Shown piece after piece: positions 1 to 5,147 of a stretch of 8,225 bases of DNA; positions within the stretch are counted from its first letter, which is position 1; each line of letters opens with the position of its first letter. A program made the position numbers and the translations under genes. The stretch spans positions 1 to 8,225 of the forward strand of contig VAZL01000440.1 of the NCBI GenBank assembly GCA_005883445.1, given 5' to 3'. The notes beneath the pieces were generated by a model. That model made no database searches, had not been told where the DNA came from, and saw nothing but the letters and a program-made list of their open reading frames with translations. The DNA is from Alphaproteobacteria bacterium (GTDB lineage Bacteria > Pseudomonadota > Alphaproteobacteria > Rhizobiales > Xanthobacteraceae).

Positions 1-493
1 CCTCGTAGAATGTCTCGAGGCGCGCGGAACGGCGCCCGTGGTATTCTCCAAACACTAGCCGTTGCAGCGAACCCGTCTGCGCGATCACGCCGGGCCGGCC
101 GATATGGGTCCCGACATAGGCGACGCCGCCCATGAGCGCTTCGTCGCCGAGGATCGGCCGCAGCATATCGTCCTTCTGCACGCCGTTTTGAAACGAGACG
201 ACGCCGGTGCCGGGCTTCACGATCGGCAGCACTTGGCGCACGGCGTTCTCGGTGTCCCAGAGCTTGATGCAGAACATCACGATATCGACGGGGCCGATGG
301 TGCGGGGATCGTCGGTCACGTTAACTTTGGGCAGATGGAGCGGCTCCGGCCCGCCTTCGACCGCGAGACCGTGCTCGCGCATGGCGGCAAGATGCGCGCC
401 GCGCGCGACGAAATGCACATCGGCGCCGCCCTTGACGAGCCGGGCGCCGAAATAGCCGCCCACGCCCCCCGAGCCCATGATCGCAATTCGCAA
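1..493 (-). CDS. panE: 2-dehydropantoate 2-reductase (ketopantoate reductase), 5' part only
   Basis: NADPH-dependent reduction of 2-dehydropantoate to pantoate, a cytosolic step of pantothenate/CoA synthesis. About 164 residues are visible and the frame runs off the left edge. Seen: an N-terminal Rossmann motif (RIAIMGSGGVGGYFGARL, the GxGxxG dinucleotide-binding loop), then VHFVARG, IVMFCIKLWDTE, VVSFQNGV and GGVAYVGTHI, which follow the order of the family's N-terminal domain. The start chosen is TTG at 493–491, preceded by GGAG with six bases between. The next ATG (478–476) would cut off the first beta strand. The gene diverges from the heat-shock gene at 742. Some family members act on other 2-oxo acids, so the exact substrate is less certain than the fold. 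Confidence 0.88.
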   Translation of the reverse strand, partial: MRIAIMGSGGVGGYFGARLVKGGADVHFVARGAHLAAMREHGLAVEGGPEPLHLPKVNVTDDPRTIGPVDIVMFCIKLWDTENAVRQVLPIVKPGTGVVSFQNGVQKDDMLRPILGDEALMGGVAYVGTHIGRPGVIAQTGSLQRLVFGEYHGRRSARLETFYE

Positions 494-618
494 CGTGCTC
501 TCCAACCGCAAGCCGACGCAGCAATACTGTGCCCGCGCTCGCACCTCAATCGGTTGGGGGCGCGGCCGCCTTGTGGGGCGGATACGCTCTGGGGCTCATG
601 TCGGCTTCGCAAGCGTTC

Positions 619-647
619 TTGCGGGCTTAAGCGGAAGTCCCCATATT
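619..647 (+). promoter_or_regulatory. possible sigma-70 type promoter for hsp20
   Basis: TTGCGG (619–624) and CATATT (642–647) lie 17 bases apart in the panE–hsp20 gap. This matches ROSE-controlled genes, which generally use housekeeping-type promoters and are controlled at translation. The hexamers match the consensus only partly (3/6 and 4/6). A start near 654 would give a leader of roughly 88 nt. No sigma-32 type or CIRCE element was recognised in this gap. Confidence 0.35.
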
Positions 648-653
648 GGGCTC

Positions 654-741
654 GATCGGCCCGGCGGGCGCAATCCACCCGTCGGACGGTCAGGGGGCGC
701 CGCAAGGGCCCCTCAAAGTCGCTTACGAGGGCTTTGAGACC
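654..741 (+). promoter_or_regulatory. ROSE-type RNA thermometer in the hsp20 leader
   Basis: The last hairpin of the leader hides the ribosome binding site. CTCAAAG (712–718) pairs perfectly with CTTTGAG (732–738). Inside it, UCGCU (719–723) faces AGGG (728–731) across a UACG tetraloop: U-A, C-G, a bulged G721, C-G, then U·G. A UYGCU motif facing the Shine-Dalgarno with one unpaired G is the hallmark of ROSE elements of rhizobial small heat-shock genes, which melt at heat-shock temperature. Smaller GC stems precede it: 659–669, 679–689 and 692–713, the last overlapping the thermometer arm by two bases. The pairing is seen directly; the regulation is inferred from the family. The 5' limit depends on an unproven promoter. 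Confidence 0.75.
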
Positions 742-1167
742 ATGTCCCGAGTTCCGTCTCTATCCAGCCCGTTCCTGCTCGGATTCGACGAGATCGAGCG
801 TGCGCTCGACCGCGTCGCCAAGGCCGCCGACGGCTACCCGCCCTACAACATCGAGCGGATCGCCCGTCAGAACAGCCAACCTGAGCGTCTGCGGATCACG
901 CTCGCGGTCGCGGGCTTCACGCGCGATCAACTCGACGTGACGGTCGAGGAGAGCCAGCTCGTCATCCGCGGACGGCAGCAGGACGACAAGGAGCACCACT
1001 ACCTCCATCGCGGCATCGCCGCACGCCAGTTCCAGCGCACCTTCGTGCTGGCCGACGGCATGGAAGTATTGGGCGCGGACTTGAAGAACGGGCTCTTATC
1101 GATCGATCTCGCCCGGCCGGAGCCGGAACGGATCGTGAAGACGATCAGCATCGCGGATCGTGATTGA
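742..1167 (+). CDS. small heat-shock protein, Hsp20/alpha-crystallin family (IbpA-like)
   Basis: ATP-independent cytosolic chaperone that binds unfolding proteins and forms oligomers. The protein has 141 residues, the usual size. An N-terminal arm (about 1–34, FLLGFDEIERALDR) is followed by GYPPYNIER at 31–39, the alpha-crystallin domain (about 36–130, with LAVAGFTRDQLDV, HRGIAARQFQRTF and the GLLSIDL motif at 117–123) and a short tail. This resembles the rhizobial class A proteins. The ATG at 742 was chosen because GAGGG (727–731) precedes it within the thermometer hairpin; an in-frame codon at 646 would place the hairpin inside the gene. A DUF1150 gene follows 47 bp downstream, probably co-transcribed. 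Confidence 0.93.
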   Translation: MSRVPSLSSPFLLGFDEIERALDRVAKAADGYPPYNIERIARQNSQPERLRITLAVAGFTRDQLDVTVEESQLVIRGRQQDDKEHHYLHRGIAARQFQRTFVLADGMEVLGADLKNGLLSIDLARPEPERIVKTISIADRD

Positions 1168-1214
1168 ACCGGAGCAGGGCTCGACGCGTTAAATGGACTA
1201 AGGAGTCGAGTGCC

Positions 1215-1481
1215 ATGACCAACAACAGTATCACCTCCAGAGAACCCAAGATCTCGCCCGAAGCGCTTGCGCTTTTGGGCGGCGGCAAGATCGCCTACGT
1301 GAAAATGGTCCGCTCCGAGGACGTGCGGAAGCAATTTCCGCAGGCCCCGCAGCTTGCGCCGGGCACCTTGCTCTACGCGCTGCACGCGGCCGACGGCACG
1401 CCGATCCTGCTGACCGACAGCCGCGAGGCGGCCATCGCCAATGCCTGGAGCCAGGAGCTCGAGACGGTCAGCGTGCACTGA
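1215..1481 (+). CDS. DUF1150 family protein, copy 1
   Basis: A small protein (88 residues) of unknown function, of the family known as DUF1150, common beside Hsp20 genes in alphaproteobacteria. Seen: SPEALALLGGGKIAYVK near the N-terminus, PGTLLYALHAADGTPILL in the middle and SREAAIANA…ELETVSVH at the end. The HAADGTPI and SREAA blocks are shared with the second copy at 1668. No signal peptide or membrane segment is visible. The ATG at 1215 has TAAGGAG (1199–1205) nine bases upstream; an in-frame start at 1164 would overlap hsp20 and lacks such a site. Its position directly after hsp20 suggests a role in the heat response, which is inference only. Confidence 0.85.
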   Translation: MTNNSITSREPKISPEALALLGGGKIAYVKMVRSEDVRKQFPQAPQLAPGTLLYALHAADGTPILLTDSREAAIANAWSQELETVSVH

Positions 1482-1503
1482 GGTCTCCCGCCCCAAGCAA
1501 TTT

Positions 1504-1544
1504 GCGGCCGACTGTGTGATCTAGGACACAGTAGAAACGGCCGC
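1504..1544. repeat. palindromic motif, copy 1, with an outer stem
   Basis: An inner dyad, CTGTGT (1512–1517) with ACACAG (1526–1531), is nested in an outer dyad, GCGGCCG (1504–1510) with CGGCCGC (1538–1544). The inner motif recurs 73 bp downstream. It lies 22 bp after the first DUF1150 stop codon. It could be an operator or a transcript-end hairpin; no U-run follows, so a classical terminator is unlikely. Confidence 0.55.
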
Positions 1545-1584
1545 GTTAGCGCCTCAACCTCGCCAAGCGCAACATTTGGCCCCT

Positions 1585-1616
1585 CTGTGTGATCCCGGGC
1601 ACAGTCAGCGCGGCCG
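1585..1616. repeat. palindromic motif, copy 2 (possible operator)
   Basis: CTGTGTGATC…CACAG at 1585–1604 repeats the first copy with three changed bases in the centre, and both copies are followed at the same distance by CGGCCG (1538–1543 and 1611–1616). The half-sites stay symmetric (CTGTG / CACAG), as expected for a dimeric regulator. It ends 51 bp before the second DUF1150 start, a suitable place for an operator or activator site. The length is near that of CRP/FNR-type sites but the half-sites do not match their consensus. Confidence 0.5.
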
Positions 1617-1667
1617 AATTGAAGGATAGTGCACCTACGCGCGATCCCAGCGCGAGGAGCACGTGTC

Positions 1668-1931
1668 ATGTTCGATCCGTCCGCAATGCCCCGCCCGGCG
1701 ATGTCGACCGAAACATTCGCGGCCTTGGGTGAGAATCGCGTTGCCTATATCCGGGCGATTCGCTCTGAGGAGGTTGCATTCCTGTGCGCGGAAGCACCGC
1801 TGCTCCCGGCCGGTCACCGCGTGTTCGTGCTGCATGCGGCCGACGGCACGCCCATCATGCTCGCTCACAGCCGCGAAGCGGCCATGGCGGACGCGGCGGA
1901 ACGCGAGATCGAAACCGTCAGCCTGCATTGA
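1668..1931 (+). CDS. DUF1150 family protein, copy 2
   Basis: An 87-residue paralogue of the protein at 1215; function unknown. It shares the AALGENRVAYIRAIRSEEV block, HAADGTPIML and SREAAMADAAEREIETVSLH with copy 1 but differs at its N-terminus (FDPSAMPRPAMSTE) and in the LCAEAPLLPAGHRVFV stretch. The ATG at 1668 was chosen because AGGAG (1655–1659) precedes it by eight bases; an in-frame GTG at 1629 lacks such a site. It may have its own promoter in the 186-bp gap that holds the two palindromic motifs. A short GC stem (GCTGC 1932–1936 / GCAGC 1941–1945) follows the stop. It converges with ptsN. Confidence 0.85.
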   Translation: MFDPSAMPRPAMSTETFAALGENRVAYIRAIRSEEVAFLCAEAPLLPAGHRVFVLHAADGTPIMLAHSREAAMADAAEREIETVSLH

Positions 1932-2048
1932 GCTGCGTCGGCAGCGGCGCGGAAGAAGGCGGCCAGAGGCTCGGCAACGCCGTCTTGCCTTTCTGCGAAA
2001 GATATCCCGCCGCGAAAAGCGAGCTACACCTTCATCGCCGATGCGCCG

Positions 2049-2510
2049 TCAAGCCGCCGAGGCCGACGGCATCGCGAGCACGGCATAGAGCGCGTCGGCG
2101 TCGCGTGAATCGCGCAACTTGCGGGCGACATCGGCATCGCGCAGGAGGCGCGCGACGCGCGCTAGCGCCTTGAGATGGTCGGCGCCGGCGGCTTCCGGCG
2201 CGAGCAGCAAAAACACGAGATCGACCGGTTGACCGTCGAGCGCCTCGAACTCCACGGGTCTCTCGAGTCGCGCAAACAGTCCGAACAGCTTACTGAGCTT
2301 CGGCAGCTTGCCGTGCGGAATGGCGATGCCGTTACCGACGCCGGTCGAACCCAGCTTCTCGCGCTGCTGCAGAATCTCCAGGATCGTTCGCTCGCTTTGA
2401 CCGCAGAGTTCGGCGGCCTTGGCGGCCAACTCCTGCAGGACTTGCTTCTTGCTGTTGACCTTGAGCGCCGGAATGATGGCGTTAGGCGCGACGAGATCGG
2501 TGAGAAGCAT
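2049..2510 (-). CDS. ptsN: PTS IIA-like nitrogen regulatory protein (EIIA-Ntr)
   Basis: A cytosolic phosphate acceptor of the nitrogen PTS (EI-Ntr to NPr to EIIA-Ntr), which regulates by protein contact rather than transporting sugar, for example potassium and nitrogen metabolism. It has 153 residues, normal for alphaproteobacteria. The start MLLTDLVAPNAIIPALK is typical. The active-site motif is GNGIAIPHGKL with phosphorylated His66, followed by hydrophobic VDLVFLLLAPEAAGADHLKALARVARLL. The ATG at 2510–2508 is preceded by AAAAGG; an in-frame start 14 codons upstream adds residues unlike the family. It is the last gene of the rpoN–hpf–ptsN group. All key residues look intact, unlike its two upstream neighbours. 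Confidence 0.93.
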   Translation of the reverse strand: MLLTDLVAPNAIIPALKVNSKKQVLQELAAKAAELCGQSERTILEILQQREKLGSTGVGNGIAIPHGKLPKLSKLFGLFARLERPVEFEALDGQPVDLVFLLLAPEAAGADHLKALARVARLLRDADVARKLRDSRDADALYAVLAMPSASAA

Positions 2511-2591
2511 GGACCTTTTCCGAAGGATCTGGAGGCTCAGCAGGGCCGGCATCGCAAAGGCGGCGGACCATAAGTAGCCGCTAGGAGGCCG

Positions 2592-2835
2592 TCAATGGGC
2601 GTCCGCGCGGCGATAAACCAGATTGACGCGGCCATGTCCAGCGCGACGCAACACGAGCGCCGGAGCGCGCCGTCGTGTCGAGTTCCTTCAAGGCTTCGCT
2701 GACCGAAAGGCATTTCAAGGCCGTCATCGACTCGGCAATCGTGAGCGGGTTCCACGCCGTTGCCTCCCGCTCGTCGCGCGCGCGCCGCGGTGACGACCGG
2801 CCTCGGCGCGTCGATTGCGGTGCGGGCCGCGCGCA
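2592..2835 (-). pseudogene. hpf: decayed C-terminal (dimerisation) domain of hpf
   Basis: The second domain of long-form HPF is recognisable but not readable as one frame. In the same frame as the gene start, but beyond the stop at 2838–2836, lies NPLTIAES…LSVSEALKELD (from 2751 to about 2677). Near 2667–2670 the similarity jumps to another frame, giving ALVLRRAGHGRVNLVYRRAD and a stop at 2594–2592, a few residues before the usual G-x-I-G-W-I end. A linker-like DAPRPVVTAA is found in a third frame. At least one insertion near 2667–2670 and probably two compensating shifts in the linker are needed to explain this. True decay is more likely than sequencing error because neighbouring genes are open, but reads should decide. 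Confidence 0.7.
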
Positions 2836-3156
2836 TCACGCCCGCGTGCTTGCCCATCGACGCTGACGATCCTTGCGCCGACGCTTGTAACGCCGCAGCC
2901 GCGTTTCGATGCGCACCGCTGCTTGATCGGCGCTTGCATAAGCGTCTGCCGCGAGCGCTTCCGCTTCGAGCACAATGCCCGAGTCGAGATGCACCACGCA
3001 TTCGGTGCGGAAACCGAATCCCTCCTTACCGATGGTGACGTGCCCGGAAAACCCACCGTCGAAATATTTCGCCAGCGCCTCGGCGACGCGCGCATTGACG
3101 CGCTCGCGCAATGCTTCGCCGACGTCGATGTTCTTGCCCGAGACGCGAAATGGCAT
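2836..3156 (-). CDS. hpf: ribosome hibernation promoting factor, N-terminal domain only (short form)
   Basis: HPF binds the 30S decoding region and silences idle ribosomes. Alphaproteobacteria usually carry the long form (about 190 residues), whose C-terminal domain drives 100S ribosome dimers. Here the frame gives 106 residues: MPFRVSGKNIDVGEALRERV, KYFDGGFSGHVTI, FGFRTECVVHLDSG, DAYASADQAAVRIE and the basic RLRRYKRRRKDRQRR, a complete S30AE domain. Then a TGA (2838–2836) ends it after WASTRA. The ATG at 3156–3154 has GGAGGG six bases upstream. The product could still act like the short HPF/YfiA proteins of enterobacteria. It lies 161 bp after rpoN and about 80 bp before the ptsN start. Confidence 0.8.
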   Translation of the reverse strand: MPFRVSGKNIDVGEALRERVNARVAEALAKYFDGGFSGHVTIGKEGFGFRTECVVHLDSGIVLEAEALAADAYASADQAAVRIETRLRRYKRRRKDRQRRWASTRA

Positions 3157-3267
3157 GATCGCCCTCCGATGACCGCTGCCCGAACGATCCCGGCCGCGCA
3201 CACGAACCGGCTTGCGCCGCACCTACGCGTTTTGCGCTTTCCAGCCGATTGCGGTTCGGCGCAGAAA

Positions 3268-3305
3268 ACGCCTCAGCACAATATCAACGCCTCAGCACAA
3301 TATCA
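3268..3305. repeat. perfect 19-bp tandem duplication between rpoN and hpf
   Basis: Two identical adjacent copies of ACGCCTCAGCACAATATCA (3268–3286 and 3287–3305) lie in the 161-bp gap between the rpoN stop and the hpf start. They may duplicate part of the hpf leader or promoter region; no clear promoter hexamers were found around them. Confidence 0.9.
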
Positions 3306-3310
3306 TAGAG

Positions 3311-3333
3311 GGGCGCGTCAGGGGGCCGCGCCC
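3311..3333 (-). terminator. hairpin over the rpoN stop codon (possible attenuator or terminator)
   Basis: Read on the minus strand, GGGCGCG (3333–3327) and CGCGCCC (3317–3311) form a perfect 7-bp stem whose 9-base loop contains the rpoN stop TGA (3320–3318). The sequence after it is only moderately T-rich (CTCTATGATATT), so full intrinsic termination is doubtful. It may slow polymerase or protect the 3' end. Confidence 0.35.
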
Positions 3334-4778
3334 AGAGACGTCTGTTTCTCCCTCCGCCGCTGCACGGAGGAGGCAATTCGCATCGCCTCGCGATATTTTG
3401 CGACCGTTCGCCGGGCGATGTCGATGCCCGCCTCGCGCAGCTTTTCCACGATGGTATCGTCGGACAGTACTTGCTCGGGGCTTTCGGCGTCGATCAACTG
3501 TCTGATCCGGTGGCGCACCGCTTCCGCCGAATGGGCTTCCCCTCCGTCCGCTGCCGCGATCGCCGAGGTGAAAAAATATTTCATGTCGATGGCGTCGGCG
3601 ATGGTCTTGAGGTTGAGCGGCCGCAAATGCCGCACCCCGTGAACGAAAAAGGCGTCCTGCTGGCGCACGATCTCGGTGGATACTTTCAGGATGGTTTTGG
3701 CGCGCTGGTCGAGCGCGCGGATCAGCCACGTCGCGGTCTGCAGGCAATCGGCGAGATAGCCCTTGTCTTTCTCGTTCTTCGCGGTCTTGGCGAGTTCGGC
3801 ATGGTAGCTCTGGTTGACCAGAACCTTGGGCAGCGTGTCGGAATTGAGCTCGACGATGAAGCCGCCATCCGGCCCCAGGCGCACGAACACGTCCGGCACG
3901 ATCGGTTGCACCAGAGTGGAGCCGAAGGCGAGGCCAGGCTTGGGGTTGAGTTTGCGAACTTCACCGATCATGTCGGCCAAGTCTTCCTCGCCCACGCCGC
4001 AGATGCGGCGCAAGGCCGCGAGATCGCGCTTGGCAAGCAGATCGAGATGAGCAACGAGCGCTTGCATCGCGGGATCGAAGCGATTGCGCTCCTTGAGTTG
4101 GATGGCGAGGCATTCCGTGAGATTGCGCGCACACACGCCGGGGGGATCGAAACCCTGCAGGATCGCCAGCACGGCGTCGATCTCGGCAGCCGGCGCGCCC
4201 AGCTTCTCAGCGACCAGCGCGAGATCGCCGTTGAGATAGCCGGCCTCGTCGACGAGATCGATGAGATATTGCCCGATCATGCGCCGCGCAGGATCGACCA
4301 CCGCAAGCGCGAGCTGCTCAGCGAGATGATCAACCAGCGTGGCCTCGACCGAGACGAAGGCCTCGAGATTGTAGTCGCTGTTGTCGCGCCCGCCCGCACC
4401 GGTGCTCGCCCATTCGGAATAGCCCGGGGGCGCCTCGCCGTTCGAGCGCGAGGTCGCGGCGTCGGCGTCGGCCGGGGGGACATCGTCAAGCTCCGCTCCC
4501 GACTGTTGCTGGGCTGCGCCGTCGCTTCGGTCACGCCCCTCGGCCGCCCAATCCGTCGCGGGGGCACCCGGTGAGGCTTCACGATCGGCCCCGCGCCGCT
4601 CCCCTTCCCCGTCATTCTCTCCCAGGCGCTCGAGCAGCGGATTGCGCTCGCGCTCCCCCTCCACGTAGCCGGCAAGGTCGAGATTGGAGAGCTGCAGCAG
4701 CTTGATGGCCTGCATCAGCTGCGGCGTCATCACCAGCGCATGGCTCTGGCGAATTTCGAGTCGTTGAGTGAGCGCCAT
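3318..4778 (-). CDS. rpoN: RNA polymerase sigma-54 factor, lacking part of its helix-turn-helix
   Basis: Sigma-54 directs polymerase to −24/−12 promoters, opened by ATP-driven enhancer-binding proteins. The frame has 486 residues. Region I (1–50, LVMTPQLMQAIKLLQLSNLDL) is typical. A variable acidic/proline-rich linker (about 51–135) precedes the core-binding domain (about 140–300), then the DNA-binding part with WLIRALDQRAKTILKV. The RpoN box ARRTVAKYRE (455–464), which reads the −24 element, is perfect. The anomaly is at 399/400: LNLKTIADAIDM runs straight into KYFFTSAIA. In known RpoN proteins about 23 residues separate these (starting HESTVSR or similar and ending RGIFEL); they hold the recognition helix that contacts −12. 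The ATG at 4778 has AAGGA just upstream. It may be defective, altered in specificity, or backed by a second rpoN. Confidence 0.93.
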   Translation of the reverse strand: MALTQRLEIRQSHALVMTPQLMQAIKLLQLSNLDLAGYVEGERERNPLLERLGENDGEGERRGADREASPGAPATDWAAEGRDRSDGAAQQQSGAELDDVPPADADAATSRSNGEAPPGYSEWASTGAGGRDNSDYNLEAFVSVEATLVDHLAEQLALAVVDPARRMIGQYLIDLVDEAGYLNGDLALVAEKLGAPAAEIDAVLAILQGFDPPGVCARNLTECLAIQLKERNRFDPAMQALVAHLDLLAKRDLAALRRICGVGEEDLADMIGEVRKLNPKPGLAFGSTLVQPIVPDVFVRLGPDGGFIVELNSDTLPKVLVNQSYHAELAKTAKNEKDKGYLADCLQTATWLIRALDQRAKTILKVSTEIVRQQDAFFVHGVRHLRPLNLKTIADAIDMKYFFTSAIAAADGGEAHSAEAVRHRIRQLIDAESPEQVLSDDTIVEKLREAGIDIARRTVAKYREAMRIASSVQRRREKQTSLGAAP

Positions 4779-4887
4779 CTCGTCCTTAAGGGGCCGCCCC
4801 CGGGGCCGGCCTCAACAGCATCAACTCAGCCCCGCAAGCGCGCAATAGCGATTGGTCCGATTTTTGCTTATCGGGTTCTTGGCCCGG

Positions 4888-4917
4888 TGTATACCAGGTC
4901 CACGGAGCTGTCGTTAA
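4888..4917 (-). promoter_or_regulatory. rpoN: possible sigma-70 type promoter for rpoN
   Basis: On the minus strand, TTAACG (4917–4912) and TATACA (4893–4888) are separated by 18 bases, each matching the housekeeping consensus at four of six positions. They lie about 110 bp before the rpoN start and downstream of the palindromic elements, so rpoN could be transcribed separately from lptB. A GC-rich stem follows just before the ribosome binding site (about 4789–4812). Tentative. Confidence 0.3.
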
Positions 4918-4953
4918 GAGGGGAGCAGAGGCGCTACAATAGCGGGGACAACC

Positions 4954-5030
4954 GCTAGTGTCCCGATTCCGAAGTTCGCATCATTGTGCCGCGGCCTCGT
5001 TTGCGAACTTCGGAATCGAAGGACACTAGC
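4954..5030. repeat. palindromic element A (long inverted repeat)
   Basis: The left arm, 4954–4980 (CTAGTGTCC, then CGATTCCGAAGTTCGCA), is the inverse of the right arm, 5002–5030, apart from two extra bases in the right arm. The loop is 21 bases. The ends read GCTAGTG…CACTAGC. There is no coding capacity. The arms resemble those of the neighbouring element B, so this is probably a member of a dispersed REP- or MITE-like family. I do not recognise a named family. Confidence 0.85.
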
Positions 5031-5041
5031 AACTTATTGAT

Positions 5042-5147
5042 CTAGTGTGGCTTTGGTTCAGAAGTCCGCATTTCGGACTCACTGCAAGAATTCCGCATTT
5101 CGGACTCACTGCAAGAATGATGCGGGCTTCTGAACCGCCACACTTAG
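5042..5147. repeat. palindromic element B, sharing the arm pattern of element A
   Basis: The left arm, 5042–5070 (CTAGTGTGGC…GGTTCAGAAG, then TCCGCA), is inverted at 5121–5147 with small differences. The shared pattern with A is CTAGTGT…GRTTCNGAAGTYCGCA. The interior contains a 27-bp tandem duplication whose copies each carry a small TCCG–CATTT–CGGA hairpin. The right arm reaches into the end of lptB and contains its TAA stop codon. It may act as a 3'-end stabiliser or block between lptB and rpoN; no U-run is present. Confidence 0.85.
5065..5118. repeat. perfect 27-bp tandem duplication inside element B
   Basis: Two identical adjacent 27-bp copies (5065–5091 and 5092–5118) begin TCCGCATTTCGGACTCACTG. 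The first copy overlaps the inner end of the element's left arm by six bases. An element with one copy would be about 79 bp, close to the 77 bp of element A, so the duplication probably arose after insertion. Confidence 0.92.

Noticed and set aside
62..940. Long plus-strand open frame of 292 codons at the left end
   Set aside because: Its first part is antisense to panE, whose Rossmann motif is clear on the minus strand, and its second part overlaps hsp20 out of frame. It matches no family; GC-rich shadow.
1360..1376. GGGCACCTTGCT resembling a −24/−12 sigma-54 promoter
   Set aside because: The GG and GC elements are too close together and it lies inside the first DUF1150 coding sequence.
1512..1604. 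Palindromic motifs as CRP/FNR-family binding sites
   Set aside because: Half-sites are CTGTGT/ACACAG with an 8-base centre, unlike TGTGA-N6-TCACA or TTGAT-N4-ATCAA; the regulator is left unnamed.
1932..1945. GCTGC/GCAGC hairpin after the second DUF1150 gene as an intrinsic terminator
   Set aside because: Stem of only five pairs and no T-run; not strong enough to call.
2537..3001. Minus-strand open frame of 154 codons over the hpf C-terminal region
   Set aside because: It mixes a short linker-like stretch with sequence unlike HPF; the conserved C-terminal motifs lie in other frames, so it is not a separate gene.
3471..4574. Plus-strand open frame of 367 codons opposite rpoN
   Set aside because: Antisense to the conserved sigma-54 core; the translation is a mirror of rpoN codon structure with no recognisable domain.
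5042..5147. Element B and its internal duplication as a CRISPR array
   Set aside because: Only two adjacent copies without spacers, inside an inverted repeat, and no cas genes.
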